Source: Treponema sp.
Lineage (GTDB): Bacteria > Spirochaetota > Spirochaetia > Treponematales > Breznakiellaceae
Assembly: GCA_031259515.1 (NCBI GenBank)
Contig: JAIRLK010000198.1
Coordinates: forward strand, 1-8,866
Length of the DNA stretch: 8,866 nt
Direction: 5' to 3'
This document shows positions 1-5,985 of this stretch, piece by piece. The notes beneath the pieces were generated by a model that worked only from the letters and a program-made list of their open reading frames with translations, was not told where the DNA came from and searched no databases. Made by a program: the position numbers and the translations under genes. How positions within the stretch are numbered: the first letter of the stretch is position 1; the number at the start of each line of letters is the position of its first letter.

Positions 1-332
1 AATATGCTGTCGAGTGCGCTGAGGGAAGCGGATAGTGAGATAAGCGTTGAAGGAGCCGGGAAAGAACGGCAGTACGAATACCGCGCCAATGTGAACCATG
101 CGGTAGGGGTATTGAAAGACCGGTTATCAGGATAGCGGCGGAGGGGAGAGGGTTTGTCCGCCTGCGGCTGTACCGGGAACTGGTGTCGGATATAACGGGG
201 CGGATAGTGCCTGTACGTCCGAACCGGAAAGTGGCGAGAAAAGAAAACCCGAAAAACCGCATCCTCCCCACAACCACAAGTCAAACTGTTGATGGGGGGA
301 TTTCGGTATTTTCCCCCCCTTTAACTTGTTGA
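1..332 (+). pseudogene. Transposase-like C-terminal remnant, frameshifted, 5' end outside window
   Basis: Frame 1 is open from the window edge to a TAG at 133-135. It ends with residues resembling a transposase tail (YRANVNHAVGVLKDRL, around 73-129). The continuation appears in frame 3, about 150-332, as RLYRELVSDITGRIVPVRPN followed by a basic RKVARKENPKNR stretch and a TGA at 330-332. An Arg/Pro-rich IVPVRPNR tail of this kind is remembered from the C-termini of DDE (IS4-like) transposases. The two pieces in different frames suggest one frameshift near 120-150. The catalytic domain would lie upstream of the window, so the family assignment is a pattern-based guess. It could also be two unrelated short frames. 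No terminal repeat could be tied firmly to it, although the palindrome at 414-464 is a candidate end. Confidence 0.45.
294..319. terminator. G/C-tract hairpin after the transposase remnant
   Basis: Six G's plus A (294-300) can pair with TCCCCCC (312-318) around a loop of about 11 nt, and TTT follows the C tract. A second small hairpin, GGGG...CCCC, follows at about 337-350. This could be a terminator for the upstream remnant. The short T stretch makes it a weak call. Confidence 0.35.
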
Positions 333-413
333 CAGTGGGGAAATGCCCCGCCGGAAAAGTTCCAGGCTATGGCGGTTTGTCCCTGAAACGCATAGATTAT
401 AGAGTCCGCCGTT

Positions 414-464
414 AGGAACTGTTCATAAATAAAATGCACAGCATGTTATTTATGAACAGTTCCT
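414..464. repeat. 51-bp near-perfect palindrome (19-bp arms)
   Basis: AGGAACTGTTCATAAATAA at 414-432 is the exact reverse complement of 446-464. Inside, ATGC (434-437) pairs with GCAT (441-444) around ACA, with one A/G mismatch between the two stems. On the plus strand the hairpin is followed by TATTCTTTTT, so it could act as an intrinsic terminator in that direction. On the minus strand it lies immediately after the SPFH stop codon (TAA, 466-464, sharing one base) but has no T tract. It may be a terminator, a small MITE-like insertion or a transposon end. The length and perfection exceed an ordinary terminator. Confidence 0.8.
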
Positions 465-1432
465 TATTCTTTTTCCCGCCGCAGTTCCGTCAGCGCCTCA
501 AGGCCGAAGATATCCTTGGCCTTGAGTTCCTCGGTGATGGAATTAGGGACCAGCATCATGGAGTTCCCCGCCTTGAGCCCTTCATTTAATATCGAAAGAA
601 TTTTGAGCTTCATGGCCGGTTCGTTCTTCGCGTAGATAGTTACCGCCTCTTCCATCTTTTTAGCGATTTCAATTTCCGCCTCCGCCAGGAGTATGCGGCC
701 TTTTTTCTCCCGTTCCGCCTGGGCAAGCCGGGACAGGGAATCCTGAAGCTCTTCGGGGATCTGGATGTCGGTGATCTCAATGTGCTGTATGGTGATCCCC
801 CATTCGGTAGTCTTCCGGTCAACTTCCTCCTGAATCCGCTTTTGGATGACTTCCCCGTGTTCCAGAAAGGTGGACAGGTCCTGGCTGGAAATGGCGTTCC
901 GCAGGGCGGTTTTTGCGGAGAGCACCACCGCACCGGTGTAATCTTCGACTTCCAGGATCGCTTTTTGCGGATCCCACACCAGCCAGAAACACAGGGCGTC
1001 TACCGTTACGGTTACCGAATCGCCGGTAAGGGTTTCCTGGGCGGAGAAGTCGGTTACCCGGATACGGAGGTCCACTATCTGGGCAATACGGTCCGCCAGG
1101 GGGATGAGGAAAAAAAGTCCCGGACCCTTCACCTGGTGGAACTTCCCGAACCGGAGAACAATGGCCCGCTCCCATTCGTCAACTTTACGTACCGACGGGA
1201 TGATGAGTACCGCCGCAGCCAGAATCGCGGGAAGAGCGGTCAGGATGGAAGGATCAAAAATCCAAAGCCGGGGCAGGCGCTGTCCGGCTACGAACCCCGC
1301 AGCGCAGAGGAACAGGACGAATATCTTTACCCTGATAAAGTCCCGTTTTATTCCATCAGAATGCGCGTTTTTTACCAGGTCACGCGCGGACCCACAGGAT
1401 TCGCCATTCCTGTTCGGCTTAATCAGATTCAT
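464..1432 (-). CDS. Stomatin-like SPFH (band 7) membrane protein
   Basis: The product is 322 aa. Hydrophobic segments lie at about residues 37-50 and 63-79. They are followed by a typical SPFH start (VRKVDEWERAIVLRFGK, about 81-97), the PGLFFLIP block, and DLR...TLTGDSVTVTVDA. The rest of the domain contains the ALRN and L(S/T)xFLEHGE regions, then a charged coiled-coil segment (LAQAEREKKGRILLAEAE). This is the order seen in prokaryotic stomatins/slipins, which form oligomeric membrane scaffolds. An upstream in-frame ATG at 1492 is rejected: it lies inside gntR, whereas the ATG at 1432 has AAGGAG 10 nt upstream. Only 4 nt separate it from the gntR stop, so the pair is almost certainly co-transcribed. 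The stop codon touches the palindrome at 414-464. The usual NfeD protease partner is not visible nearby. Its function in this organism is unknown. Confidence 0.88.
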   Translation of the reverse strand: MNLIKPNRNGESCGSARDLVKNAHSDGIKRDFIRVKIFVLFLCAAGFVAGQRLPRLWIFDPSILTALPAILAAAVLIIPSVRKVDEWERAIVLRFGKFHQVKGPGLFFLIPLADRIAQIVDLRIRVTDFSAQETLTGDSVTVTVDALCFWLVWDPQKAILEVEDYTGAVVLSAKTALRNAISSQDLSTFLEHGEVIQKRIQEEVDRKTTEWGITIQHIEITDIQIPEELQDSLSRLAQAEREKKGRILLAEAEIEIAKKMEEAVTIYAKNEPAMKLKILSILNEGLKAGNSMMLVPNSITEELKAKDIFGLEALTELRREKE

Positions 1433-1436
1433 CAAT

Positions 1437-1913
1437 CTAGTTCTCCTTATCGAAATTTTGGCTCCCGGAGAGCTTTGCCCGCCGTTTCCCATTCACCTGA
1501 TCTTTGCGTATATAATCCTTCACGATATCGGGCAGTTCCCCTTCTTCCACTCCCAGATCCTTCATTTCCTGAACGAAACGGCTCAGCACCTCCCTGATCT
1601 TCCGGTTAAGCCCTTCCTCGGCGCTGACGGCTTCCCCCAGCGAAGGCGCTTTGTCCGACACATAGGTTCCGCTCCCCACCTGGGTTACCAGGATACCCCG
1701 TATCTCCAGTTCTCCGTAGGCTCTGGCGATGGTATTGGGGTTGATCTTTAAGGCCACCGCCAGGGAACGGATAGTGGGCAGCTTATCCCCCGGACACATC
1801 CGCCCGGATAGGATAGCGTATTCTATCTGCTGGATGATCTGCCGGTAAATCGGTACGCCGTTAGCCGCGCCCAGGGAAAAGCTCAGTTCCGTTTCCACGA
1901 TTGTACTATTCAT
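1437..1913 (-). CDS. GntR-family transcriptional regulator, YtrA subfamily
   Basis: The product is 158 aa. Residues 21-86 form the GntR winged helix-turn-helix: PIYRQIIQQIEYAILSG, then PGDKLPTIRSLA, then NPNTIARAYGELEIRG and a VGSGTYVS wing. The C-terminal part is short and charged, with no large effector domain. This is the YtrA subfamily, usually a dimeric repressor encoded first in the operon it controls. YtrA partners are normally ABC transporters; here the downstream gene is an SPFH protein. The product is somewhat longer than typical members because of a basic tail (about residues 95-158). There is no Shine-Dalgarno upstream of the ATG at 1913. The -10 box ends only 8 nt before it, so the mRNA should be nearly leaderless. 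A perfect inverted repeat around the promoter and start suggests autoregulation. Confidence 0.92.
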   Translation of the reverse strand: MNSTIVETELSFSLGAANGVPIYRQIIQQIEYAILSGRMCPGDKLPTIRSLAVALKINPNTIARAYGELEIRGILVTQVGSGTYVSDKAPSLGEAVSAEEGLNRKIREVLSRFVQEMKDLGVEEGELPDIVKDYIRKDQVNGKRRAKLSGSQNFDKEN

Positions 1914-1943
1914 CTAATACAATCATAAATGATATAGTACAAT
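1900..1943. promoter_or_regulatory. Candidate YtrA-type operator (10-bp inverted repeat)
   Basis: ATTGTACTAT at 1900-1909 is the exact reverse complement of ATAGTACAAT at 1934-1943; 24 bp separate the arms. One arm lies between the -35 and -10 boxes of the gntR promoter, the other inside the first codons of gntR. GTACTA/TAGTAC half-sites are the kind of core known for YtrA-subfamily operators. The wide spacing (34 bp centre to centre, about three helical turns) suggests two dimers or a bridged arrangement. That reading is inference. Confidence 0.6.
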
Positions 1944-1950
1944 GTGTCAA
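1922..1950 (-). promoter_or_regulatory. Sigma-70 promoter of the gntR-SPFH operon
   Basis: Read on the minus strand, TTGACA (1950-1945) is followed by exactly 17 bp and TATGAT (1927-1922). Transcription should start around 1914-1916, one to three bases before the gntR ATG. Confidence 0.8.
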
Positions 1951-2012
1951 TTGTTTTTTTATGAAGATTCTCCGAATTGCGGCTCGCCTCCGCGTTTCGG
2001 GCAACGAACCTT

Positions 2013-2041
2013 TTGCATATTTGCCGGTTCTGTGGTATTCT
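2013..2041 (+). promoter_or_regulatory. Candidate promoter of hyuA
   Basis: TTGCAT (2013-2018), 17 bp, TATTCT (2036-2041). Only six bases separate the -10 box from the hyuA ATG at 2048, so initiation here would give a leaderless mRNA. This agrees with the lack of any Shine-Dalgarno before hyuA. Confidence 0.5.
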
Positions 2042-2047
2042 GAAACC

Positions 2048-3433
2048 ATGCATAAACTTCTTATCAAAAACGGCCTTGTGGTAACCGAAGATTCCGAATC
2101 GGTTTGTGATGTCTTGTGTGAAGGCGAAAAGATCGCGGCTGTCGGAAAGCGCTTGTTTCCTGAACAAGGTATTGAATGTATTGATGCGGCGGGGAAAACC
2201 GTCATCCCCGGAGGCGTGGACGTGCATACCCATCTCAACCTGGATGTGGGTATCGCGGTGGCCAGCGATGATTTTTACACCGGTACGGTGGCTGCGGCTT
2301 TTGGGGGGACGACGACCATCGTGGATCACCCCGCCTTTGGGCCGCCCGGCTGTTCTCTGGACCACCAGATAAAGAAGTACCATGGCTTTGCGGAAGGCAA
2401 GGCGGTTATCGACTACAGTTTTCATGGGGTCATTCAGCAGGTGGATGAAGATGTGTTGAGGATGATGGACGTTCTGGCGCATCAGGGGATTGTCAGTTAT
2501 AAGGTCTACCTCACCTACGCCTTCAAGCTGTCTGATTCGGATGTTTACCGGGTTCTGGAGCGGGCCAGGGAACTGGGGGTAATGATCACCGTGCATCCCG
2601 AGAATGACGGGGTGATCAATCTGTTGCGGGAGCGGTTTGTTGCCGGCGGGAAGACCGGTCCGACCTATCATCCCTTATCCCGGCCCGCCGGTTGCGAGGC
2701 CGAAGCCATCAACCGGATGATCCTCTTTGCGGATATGGCCGGCGGCGCTCCCCTTTACATCGTACATCTTTCCAACGCCCTGGGTTTGGAATATATACGG
2801 CAGGCGCGGCAACGGGGGCAGGCGAATCTTTATGCCGAAACCTGCCCTCAGTACCTGCTTCTTGACGACAGCCGCTATGAACTTCCGGGCCTGGAAGGGC
2901 TTAAGTACATCATGTGTCCGCCCCTGCGTAAGGTTTCAGACCGCGAAAGCCTCTGGCAGGGTCTTGTCCAGGACATAGACACGGTTGCTACCGATCACTG
3001 TCCCTTTGTTTTCTCGACTCAGAAAATCCTGGGTAAAGACGACTTTACCAAATGCCCCAGCGGTGCGCCGGGCATTGAGGAAAGGATACCCCTCATGTAC
3101 AGTGAGGGAGTGGCGAAGAAGCGGATAAGCCTCCGCCGTTTTACGGATCTTTGCTGCACGAATCCGGCGAAGCTTTTCGGCATGTACCCTCAGAAGGGTG
3201 TCATCAGGGCGGGTTCCGACGCGGATATCGTCATCATAGACCCGGAAAAAACGCTCACCCTTAGAAAGAGCATACTTCACGAAAACGTGGATTATACCGC
3301 CTACGAGGGGACGGAGCTGTCGGGCTTCCCCGTATGTACGATTTCCCGGGGCGATGTGATAGTCCGGAACGGGGTGTTTACCGGCAAGGCGGGACGGGGA
3401 CAGTTTATACGGAGATCCTTGCCTGCCTGCTGA
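2048..3433 (+). CDS. hyuA: D-phenylhydantoinase / dihydropyrimidinase family amidohydrolase
   Basis: The product is 461 aa, the same length as E. coli HyuA as I remember it. It hydrolyses the cyclic amide of hydantoins or dihydropyrimidines in the cytoplasm, using a binuclear metal centre. All ligands are visible: H60 and H62 (GGVDVHTH), the lysine that becomes carboxylated, K152 (SYKVYLTY), H183 (TVHPEN), H240 (IVHLSN) and D316 (ATDHCPF). The motifs DDFYTGT, AVIDYSFHGVIQ, AETCPQYLLLD and the ending GKAGRGQFIRR also match the HyuA branch closely. The reading frame is open further upstream, to 1901, but homology sets the start at 2048 (MHKLLIKNG). There is no Shine-Dalgarno. It is divergent from gntR and followed by its own terminator, so it is probably monocistronic. 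The true substrate cannot be told; no transporter, carbamoylase or other purine/pyrimidine gene is next to it. Confidence 0.93.
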   Translation: MHKLLIKNGLVVTEDSESVCDVLCEGEKIAAVGKRLFPEQGIECIDAAGKTVIPGGVDVHTHLNLDVGIAVASDDFYTGTVAAAFGGTTTIVDHPAFGPPGCSLDHQIKKYHGFAEGKAVIDYSFHGVIQQVDEDVLRMMDVLAHQGIVSYKVYLTYAFKLSDSDVYRVLERARELGVMITVHPENDGVINLLRERFVAGGKTGPTYHPLSRPAGCEAEAINRMILFADMAGGAPLYIVHLSNALGLEYIRQARQRGQANLYAETCPQYLLLDDSRYELPGLEGLKYIMCPPLRKVSDRESLWQGLVQDIDTVATDHCPFVFSTQKILGKDDFTKCPSGAPGIEERIPLMYSEGVAKKRISLRRFTDLCCTNPAKLFGMYPQKGVIRAGSDADIVIIDPEKTLTLRKSILHENVDYTAYEGTELSGFPVCTISRGDVIVRNGVFTGKAGRGQFIRRSLPAC

Positions 3434-3449
3434 AAGATGCCGGAAGCGT

Positions 3450-3491
3450 CAGTGATTAACAGTGAGCGCTAAATGGTAATCGCTGTTTTTT
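3450..3491 (+). terminator. Intrinsic terminator after hyuA
   Basis: CAGTGATTA (3450-3458) pairs with TAATCGCTG (3477-3485), with one G-T wobble, and is followed directly by six T's (3486-3491). It lies 17 bp after the hyuA stop and just before the tRNA promoter. Confidence 0.8.
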
Positions 3492-3494
3492 GTC

Positions 3495-3522
3495 TTGATC
3501 TTTCCGGGATTTTCGGTATAAT
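3495..3522 (+). promoter_or_regulatory. Promoter of tRNA-Thr
   Basis: TTGATC (3495-3500), 16 bp, perfect TATAAT (3517-3522). The -10 box ends 10 nt before the mature 5' end of the tRNA. Confidence 0.75.
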
Positions 3523-3532
3523 AATTTGCATT

Positions 3533-3605
3533 GCCAAAGTAGCTCAGATGGCAGAGCGGCGCACTCGTAATGCGCAGGTCTGGGGTTCGATTCCCCACTT
3601 TGGCT
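3533..3605 (+). tRNA. tRNA-Thr, anticodon CGT
   Basis: This is a full cloverleaf of 73 nt, without an encoded CCA. The acceptor GCCAAAG pairs with CTTTGGC (3598-3604), discriminator T3605. The D stem is GCTC/GAGC. The anticodon stem GCGCA/TGCGC (3559-3563/3571-3575) encloses loop CTCGTAA with anticodon CGT at 3566-3568, reading ACG (Thr). The T arm is TGGGG-TTCGATT-CCCCA. The gene is intact although an integrase gene begins 140 bp downstream, so the inserted element has restored its 3' end. Confidence 0.97.
3580..3605 (+). other. Probable attL core (3' end of tRNA-Thr)
   Basis: Tyrosine-recombinase elements commonly recombine in the T-arm/acceptor 3' end of a tRNA and leave a direct repeat of it at the far end. 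The integrase gene starts just downstream and points into the element. No second copy of this segment is present in the rest of the window, so attR must lie beyond 8866 and the exact core cannot be fixed. Confidence 0.6.
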
Positions 3606-3671
3606 TTTCGTAAGTCTTTATGTCATAAGGAATTACAGACAGGTCTACCGGATAGCCGGAGTCCTTAACCA

Positions 3672-3700
3672 TTGAGTATCTAAAAAGTGGCACATAAAAC
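3672..3700 (+). promoter_or_regulatory. Weak candidate promoter of the integrase gene
   Basis: TTGAGT (3672-3677), 17 bp, TAAAAC (3695-3700). It is followed by a small hairpin, AACGG...CCGTT, before the integrase start. The -10 box is poor. A near-perfect 15-bp palindrome at 3616-3630 (CTTTATG/CATAAGG) lies between the tRNA and this promoter and might be a recombinase or regulator site. Confidence 0.3.
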
Positions 3701-3744
3701 GGCATATAAACCCGTTTTCAATGCCATTATCGGGGTTATGGACT

Positions 3745-5082
3745 ATGGCAAAATTACCCTTTTCGATTTTCAGACGGGCCGGGCGGCGGTTTTTTTCCGT
3801 GTCGTTTAAGAACGATAAAACCGGCGAATACTTACCGGCAATCAGTACCAAACAGGAAACAGAGGCGGCGGCAATTCAGACCGCCTTCCAATGGCTAAAG
3901 GACGGCATACCCCGGAAAGGGGAGGCGGTTTCATTCAAAAAGTATACCCTCCGTGATATGGCAAGAGAGGCGGACGTAACCACGGCGGATTGTGAGTTTA
4001 TCTGCAAAGAGTTACGGCGGCGGGGACTCTTAAAGTCGTATGTCCTTTCGGAAACCAAACAGGCTATATCTTTTACAGAGTACCTTTTAGACTTTTGGGA
4101 TTGGGAAAAATCGGCCTATATCAAAGAACGGTTGCGGAAAAATCACGGCATACACAAGCGGTATGTAGCGGAAATGAGGGCGGCGGTTTCAAAATACTGG
4201 ACCCCCCTTTTCCCCGGAAAACTTTTAGGGGAAGTTGCCCGGCAAGATATTGAACGCCTTATAACCCATTTAGAGGGCTATCAAGGCGGGGCAAGAGACC
4301 CTGGTCAAAAATCGGCAAAACGGAAAAACAAAATCATTCAGGCCGGGACGATTCCCTTAAAATGGGCGTTTCATAAAGAAATGACAGACCAGGACGTTAC
4401 GATGGGTATTACCTGGTTTTCCGGCAAGCCCAAAGAGCGGCAAATTCTATCCCCAGAACAGGCGGCGGCGGTTTTTCGTGTCCAGTGGAAAGACGATAGG
4501 GCAAGGCTTGCAAATATGCTTGCTATGATAACGGGCATGAGGGCCGAGGAGATTCAGGGCCTACGGGTACAGGATTTAGGCCGGGATTGTTTGTATGTTA
4601 GGCACTCATGGAACTTTAAGGACGGCCTAAAAACCACAAAAACCAATGAAAGCCGGACGGTAGAGGTTCCGTTTCCCTCCCTTATGCAAGAACTATTAGA
4701 ACTGGCACGGGGGAATCCGCACGGTAAGAGCATGGACGGCTATGTATTTTGGGCGGAAAAATTACCGAATAAGCCAATGGAGGCGGAGATATTTTTGCGG
4801 GATTTTAGGGCGGCGTTGGTTGAAACCGGCATGAGTAAAGAATCGGCGGCGGCCTATACGTTTCATGGGTGGCGGCATTACTTTACGGCATACATGAGGG
4901 ACCGGGTAAACGAAAAACTGTTGAAAAGCCAAACCGGGCATAAAACAAACGTCATGCTAGAGCTTTATTCCGGGCATACCATAGCCGGAGACCGGGAACG
5001 GATACGGGCGGCGCAAGTGGCGGCTTTTAGCGGCCTGTTGCCGGTCTCCGGGGCGGATTATTTTGTGGCGGCGGGGGAATAA
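3745..5082 (+). CDS. int: Tyrosine recombinase (phage-type integrase)
   Basis: The product is 445 aa. The N-terminal part (to about residue 110) is basic, with short beta-type segments (SVSFKNDKTGEYLPAIST), probably the arm-binding region. A SAM-like core-binding domain follows, about 115-200. The catalytic domain has R266 (TGMRAEEIQGLRV), a beta-hairpin lysine region (KTTKTNESRTVEVP), H374 and R377 (HGWRH), H399 (TGH) and the nucleophile Y408 (LELYSGH). All active-site residues are therefore intact. An ATG at 3721 is possible, but the ATG at 3745 has GGGG nine bases upstream and gives a normal integrase N-terminus (MAKLPFSIF). It lies directly downstream of tRNA-Thr, pointing into the element. 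It should catalyse integration at, and excision from, the tRNA gene. A 33-bp piece of its catalytic region recurs at 5352-5384. Confidence 0.95.
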   Translation: MAKLPFSIFRRAGRRFFSVSFKNDKTGEYLPAISTKQETEAAAIQTAFQWLKDGIPRKGEAVSFKKYTLRDMAREADVTTADCEFICKELRRRGLLKSYVLSETKQAISFTEYLLDFWDWEKSAYIKERLRKNHGIHKRYVAEMRAAVSKYWTPLFPGKLLGEVARQDIERLITHLEGYQGGARDPGQKSAKRKNKIIQAGTIPLKWAFHKEMTDQDVTMGITWFSGKPKERQILSPEQAAAVFRVQWKDDRARLANMLAMITGMRAEEIQGLRVQDLGRDCLYVRHSWNFKDGLKTTKTNESRTVEVPFPSLMQELLELARGNPHGKSMDGYVFWAEKLPNKPMEAEIFLRDFRAALVETGMSKESAAAYTFHGWRHYFTAYMRDRVNEKLLKSQTGHKTNVMLELYSGHTIAGDRERIRAAQVAAFSGLLPVSGADYFVAAGE

Positions 5083-5085
5083 GAC

Positions 5086-5238
5086 ATGGAAACAATAGAC
5101 ATTCGCATTGGAAACAGGTCGGACGCATTGAACCGTTTAGACTGGACCCTGGACATGGATAACCCGGAAAAAGTAACCGGGGGGACCGAAGAAATAATCA
5201 AGGCGATAAGAGACGCAATTGAGAGGGAGATATTATAG
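5086..5238 (+). CDS. Small acidic hypothetical protein (50 aa)
   Basis: The ATG lies 3 nt after the integrase stop and the frame runs 50 codons to TAG (5236-5238). A G-rich stretch at the end of int (about 5071-5077) is correctly placed as a ribosome-binding site. The peptide begins METIDIRIGNRSDALNRLDW and ends in a charged helix-like stretch (EEIIKAIRDAIEREIL). It has no recognisable domain. The tight spacing suggests it is co-translated with the integrase and might modulate it, but that is only inference. It could also be a chance frame, though codon use (CGG, GGG, GCG) resembles its neighbours. Confidence 0.5.
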   Translation: METIDIRIGNRSDALNRLDWTLDMDNPEKVTGGTEEIIKAIRDAIEREIL

Positions 5239-5351
5239 GCCTGTTTCCAACAAGGCCCAAAAACCCGGTTTTTTCCGGTCTGGCTTAATGGTCGATTTAC
5301 CCCCCAATTTTTGGGGGGTCGCTACAGTGCGTATAGGGGAAAGGCAACAGT

Positions 5352-5420
5352 AAAACTGTTGAAAAGCCAAACCGGGCATAAAACCGGTCCCATGACCGGC
5401 CTGTTTCAAAGGCAATATCC
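5352..5420 (+). pseudogene. Relic of an integrase C-terminal segment
   Basis: Positions 5352-5384 are identical over 33 bp to 4914-4946 in the integrase gene. In the same reading frame the relic encodes KLLKSQTGHKT followed by GPMTGLFQ, which lines up with KLLKSQTGHKT and NVMLELYS of the intact enzyme. The identity at the catalytic TGH box continues into diverged sequence that lacks the Tyr. It may be the tail of an older or related element's integrase, or a local duplication. Confidence 0.6.
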
Positions 5421-5424
5421 CATG

Positions 5425-5451
5425 CCCCGGATTAGAAAAGTGAATCCGGGG
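5425..5451 (+). terminator. Strong hairpin, possible terminator of the int unit
   Basis: CCCCGGATT (5425-5433) pairs perfectly with AATCCGGGG (5443-5451) around a 9-nt loop, followed by CTTTCG and, further on, a run of T's at 5469-5475. It is well placed to end transcription from int before the next promoter, although the immediate T tract is short. Confidence 0.5.
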
Positions 5452-5507
5452 CTTTCGTGGATACTTCCTTTTTTTGTGTATACTATACTGTACTACAGAA
5501 AAATATC

Positions 5508-5536
5508 TTGACATACAGAAAAAGTTTGAACATAAT
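5508..5536 (+). promoter_or_regulatory. Strong sigma-70 promoter at the start of the leader region
   Basis: Consensus TTGACA (5508-5513), 17 bp, CATAAT (5531-5536). Just upstream is an 11-bp palindrome, CTGTA-C-TACAG (5488-5498), a possible operator. No gene starts within 500 bp on this strand. The transcript should therefore be either a non-coding RNA or a long structured 5' leader of the excisionase operon at 6053. Confidence 0.7.
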
Positions 5537-5662
5537 ATAGAATCAGAATAGGGAGGCTTATAAAAGCATAGCCCATATTCAAAAGACGATATTTGAAAGT
5601 TTCATAGACTAAGTAAGTGGCCAAAGGCCCGGTAAGGACGGAAACGAGTATTATTACATGGT

Positions 5663-5770
5663 CAACAAAACCGAAGTTCATGTACAGGAACGATTGAGGT
5701 TTCTTTGTTGACCAGGCAACAAAATCGAAGTTCACGTACGGGAACGATTGAGATTTCTTTGTTGACCAGG
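5663..5770. repeat. 54-bp tandem duplication, each unit a foldable hairpin
   Basis: Unit 1 (5663-5716) and unit 2 (5717-5770) match at 50 of 54 positions. Each can fold: CAACAAA (unit positions 1-7) with TTTGTTG (42-48), A-Y-C (8-10) with G-R-T (36-38), and GTTC (14-17) with GAAC (26-29), capped by a Y-R pair (19/24) over GTAC. The four differences are C9/T9 with G37/A37 and T19/C19 with A24/G24, so each pair changes together. In unit 1 the outer stem extends to 11 bp (5659-5669 with 5704-5714). An alternative hairpin, TTTGTTG (5704-5710) with CAACAAA (5717-5723), bridges the two units. Confidence 0.9.
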
Positions 5771-5853
5771 TTAAGAAACAGAAACCGTAGCGGTGGAATA
5801 TCGCAGATGAGGGAATAGCAAAGCCCCTCGGTCAAAGAGTTTGCAAAACGCAG

Positions 5854-5985
5854 GAGGTGTCTCTTATCCTCTTGCGTTAATAATGCAAGAGAGGTGTTTT
5901 TATATCCTCTTGCGTTAATGGCGTATTGCCTAAGCGGGGGAGGTGTCTCTGTATCCTCTTGCGTTAATGGCGTATTGCCTAAGCA
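5854..5985 (+). repeat. Three direct repeats in the excisionase leader
   Basis: The unit begins GAGGTGT and runs through TATCCTCTTGCGTTAAT. Copies start at 5854 (A), 5891 (B) and 5940 (C). B and C share about 45 bp, continuing with GGCGTATTGCCTAAGC, and differ at three positions, all transitions. Copy A is truncated: it ends in a hairpin CTCTTGC/GCAAGAG (5869-5875/5885-5891). The repeats contain AGGAGGTG-like cores but no gene that would use them. They may be binding sites or part of an RNA structure. Confidence 0.85.

Larger units (their letters stand above)
5239..5507. other. Gene-free stretch with strong hairpins and an integrase relic
   Basis: No convincing gene is seen. The stretch holds a hairpin ACCCCCCAA/TTGGGGGGT (5299-5319), a small inverted repeat CAACAGT-AAA-ACTGTTG (5345-5361), the integrase-derived relic (5352 onward) and a 6-bp inverted repeat CCGGTC/GACCGG (about 5384-5399). 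It ends with a 9-bp perfect hairpin (5425-5451). A plus-strand frame from 5311 to 5511 exists but mixes the relic with hairpin sequence and is not believed. Confidence 0.6.

Noticed and set aside
782..1751. Long plus-strand open frames (782-1597 and 1104-1751) opposite the SPFH and gntR genes
   Set aside because: They are antisense shadows of two genes with clear domain motifs, encode low-complexity Pro/Arg-rich sequence and have no ribosome-binding sites.
1910..2671. Minus-strand frame of 253 codons opposite the start of hyuA
   Set aside because: It is a shadow of hyuA, which has a full set of catalytic residues; the minus product has no recognisable features.
5311..5511. Plus-strand 66-codon frame containing LLKSQTGHKT
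   Set aside because: It is a chance frame through an integrase relic and two hairpins, with no ribosome-binding site.
5663..5985. Repeats considered as a CRISPR array
   Set aside because: The 54-bp units are directly adjacent without spacers, the other repeats have irregular 37 and 49 bp periods with little unique sequence, and no cas gene is near.
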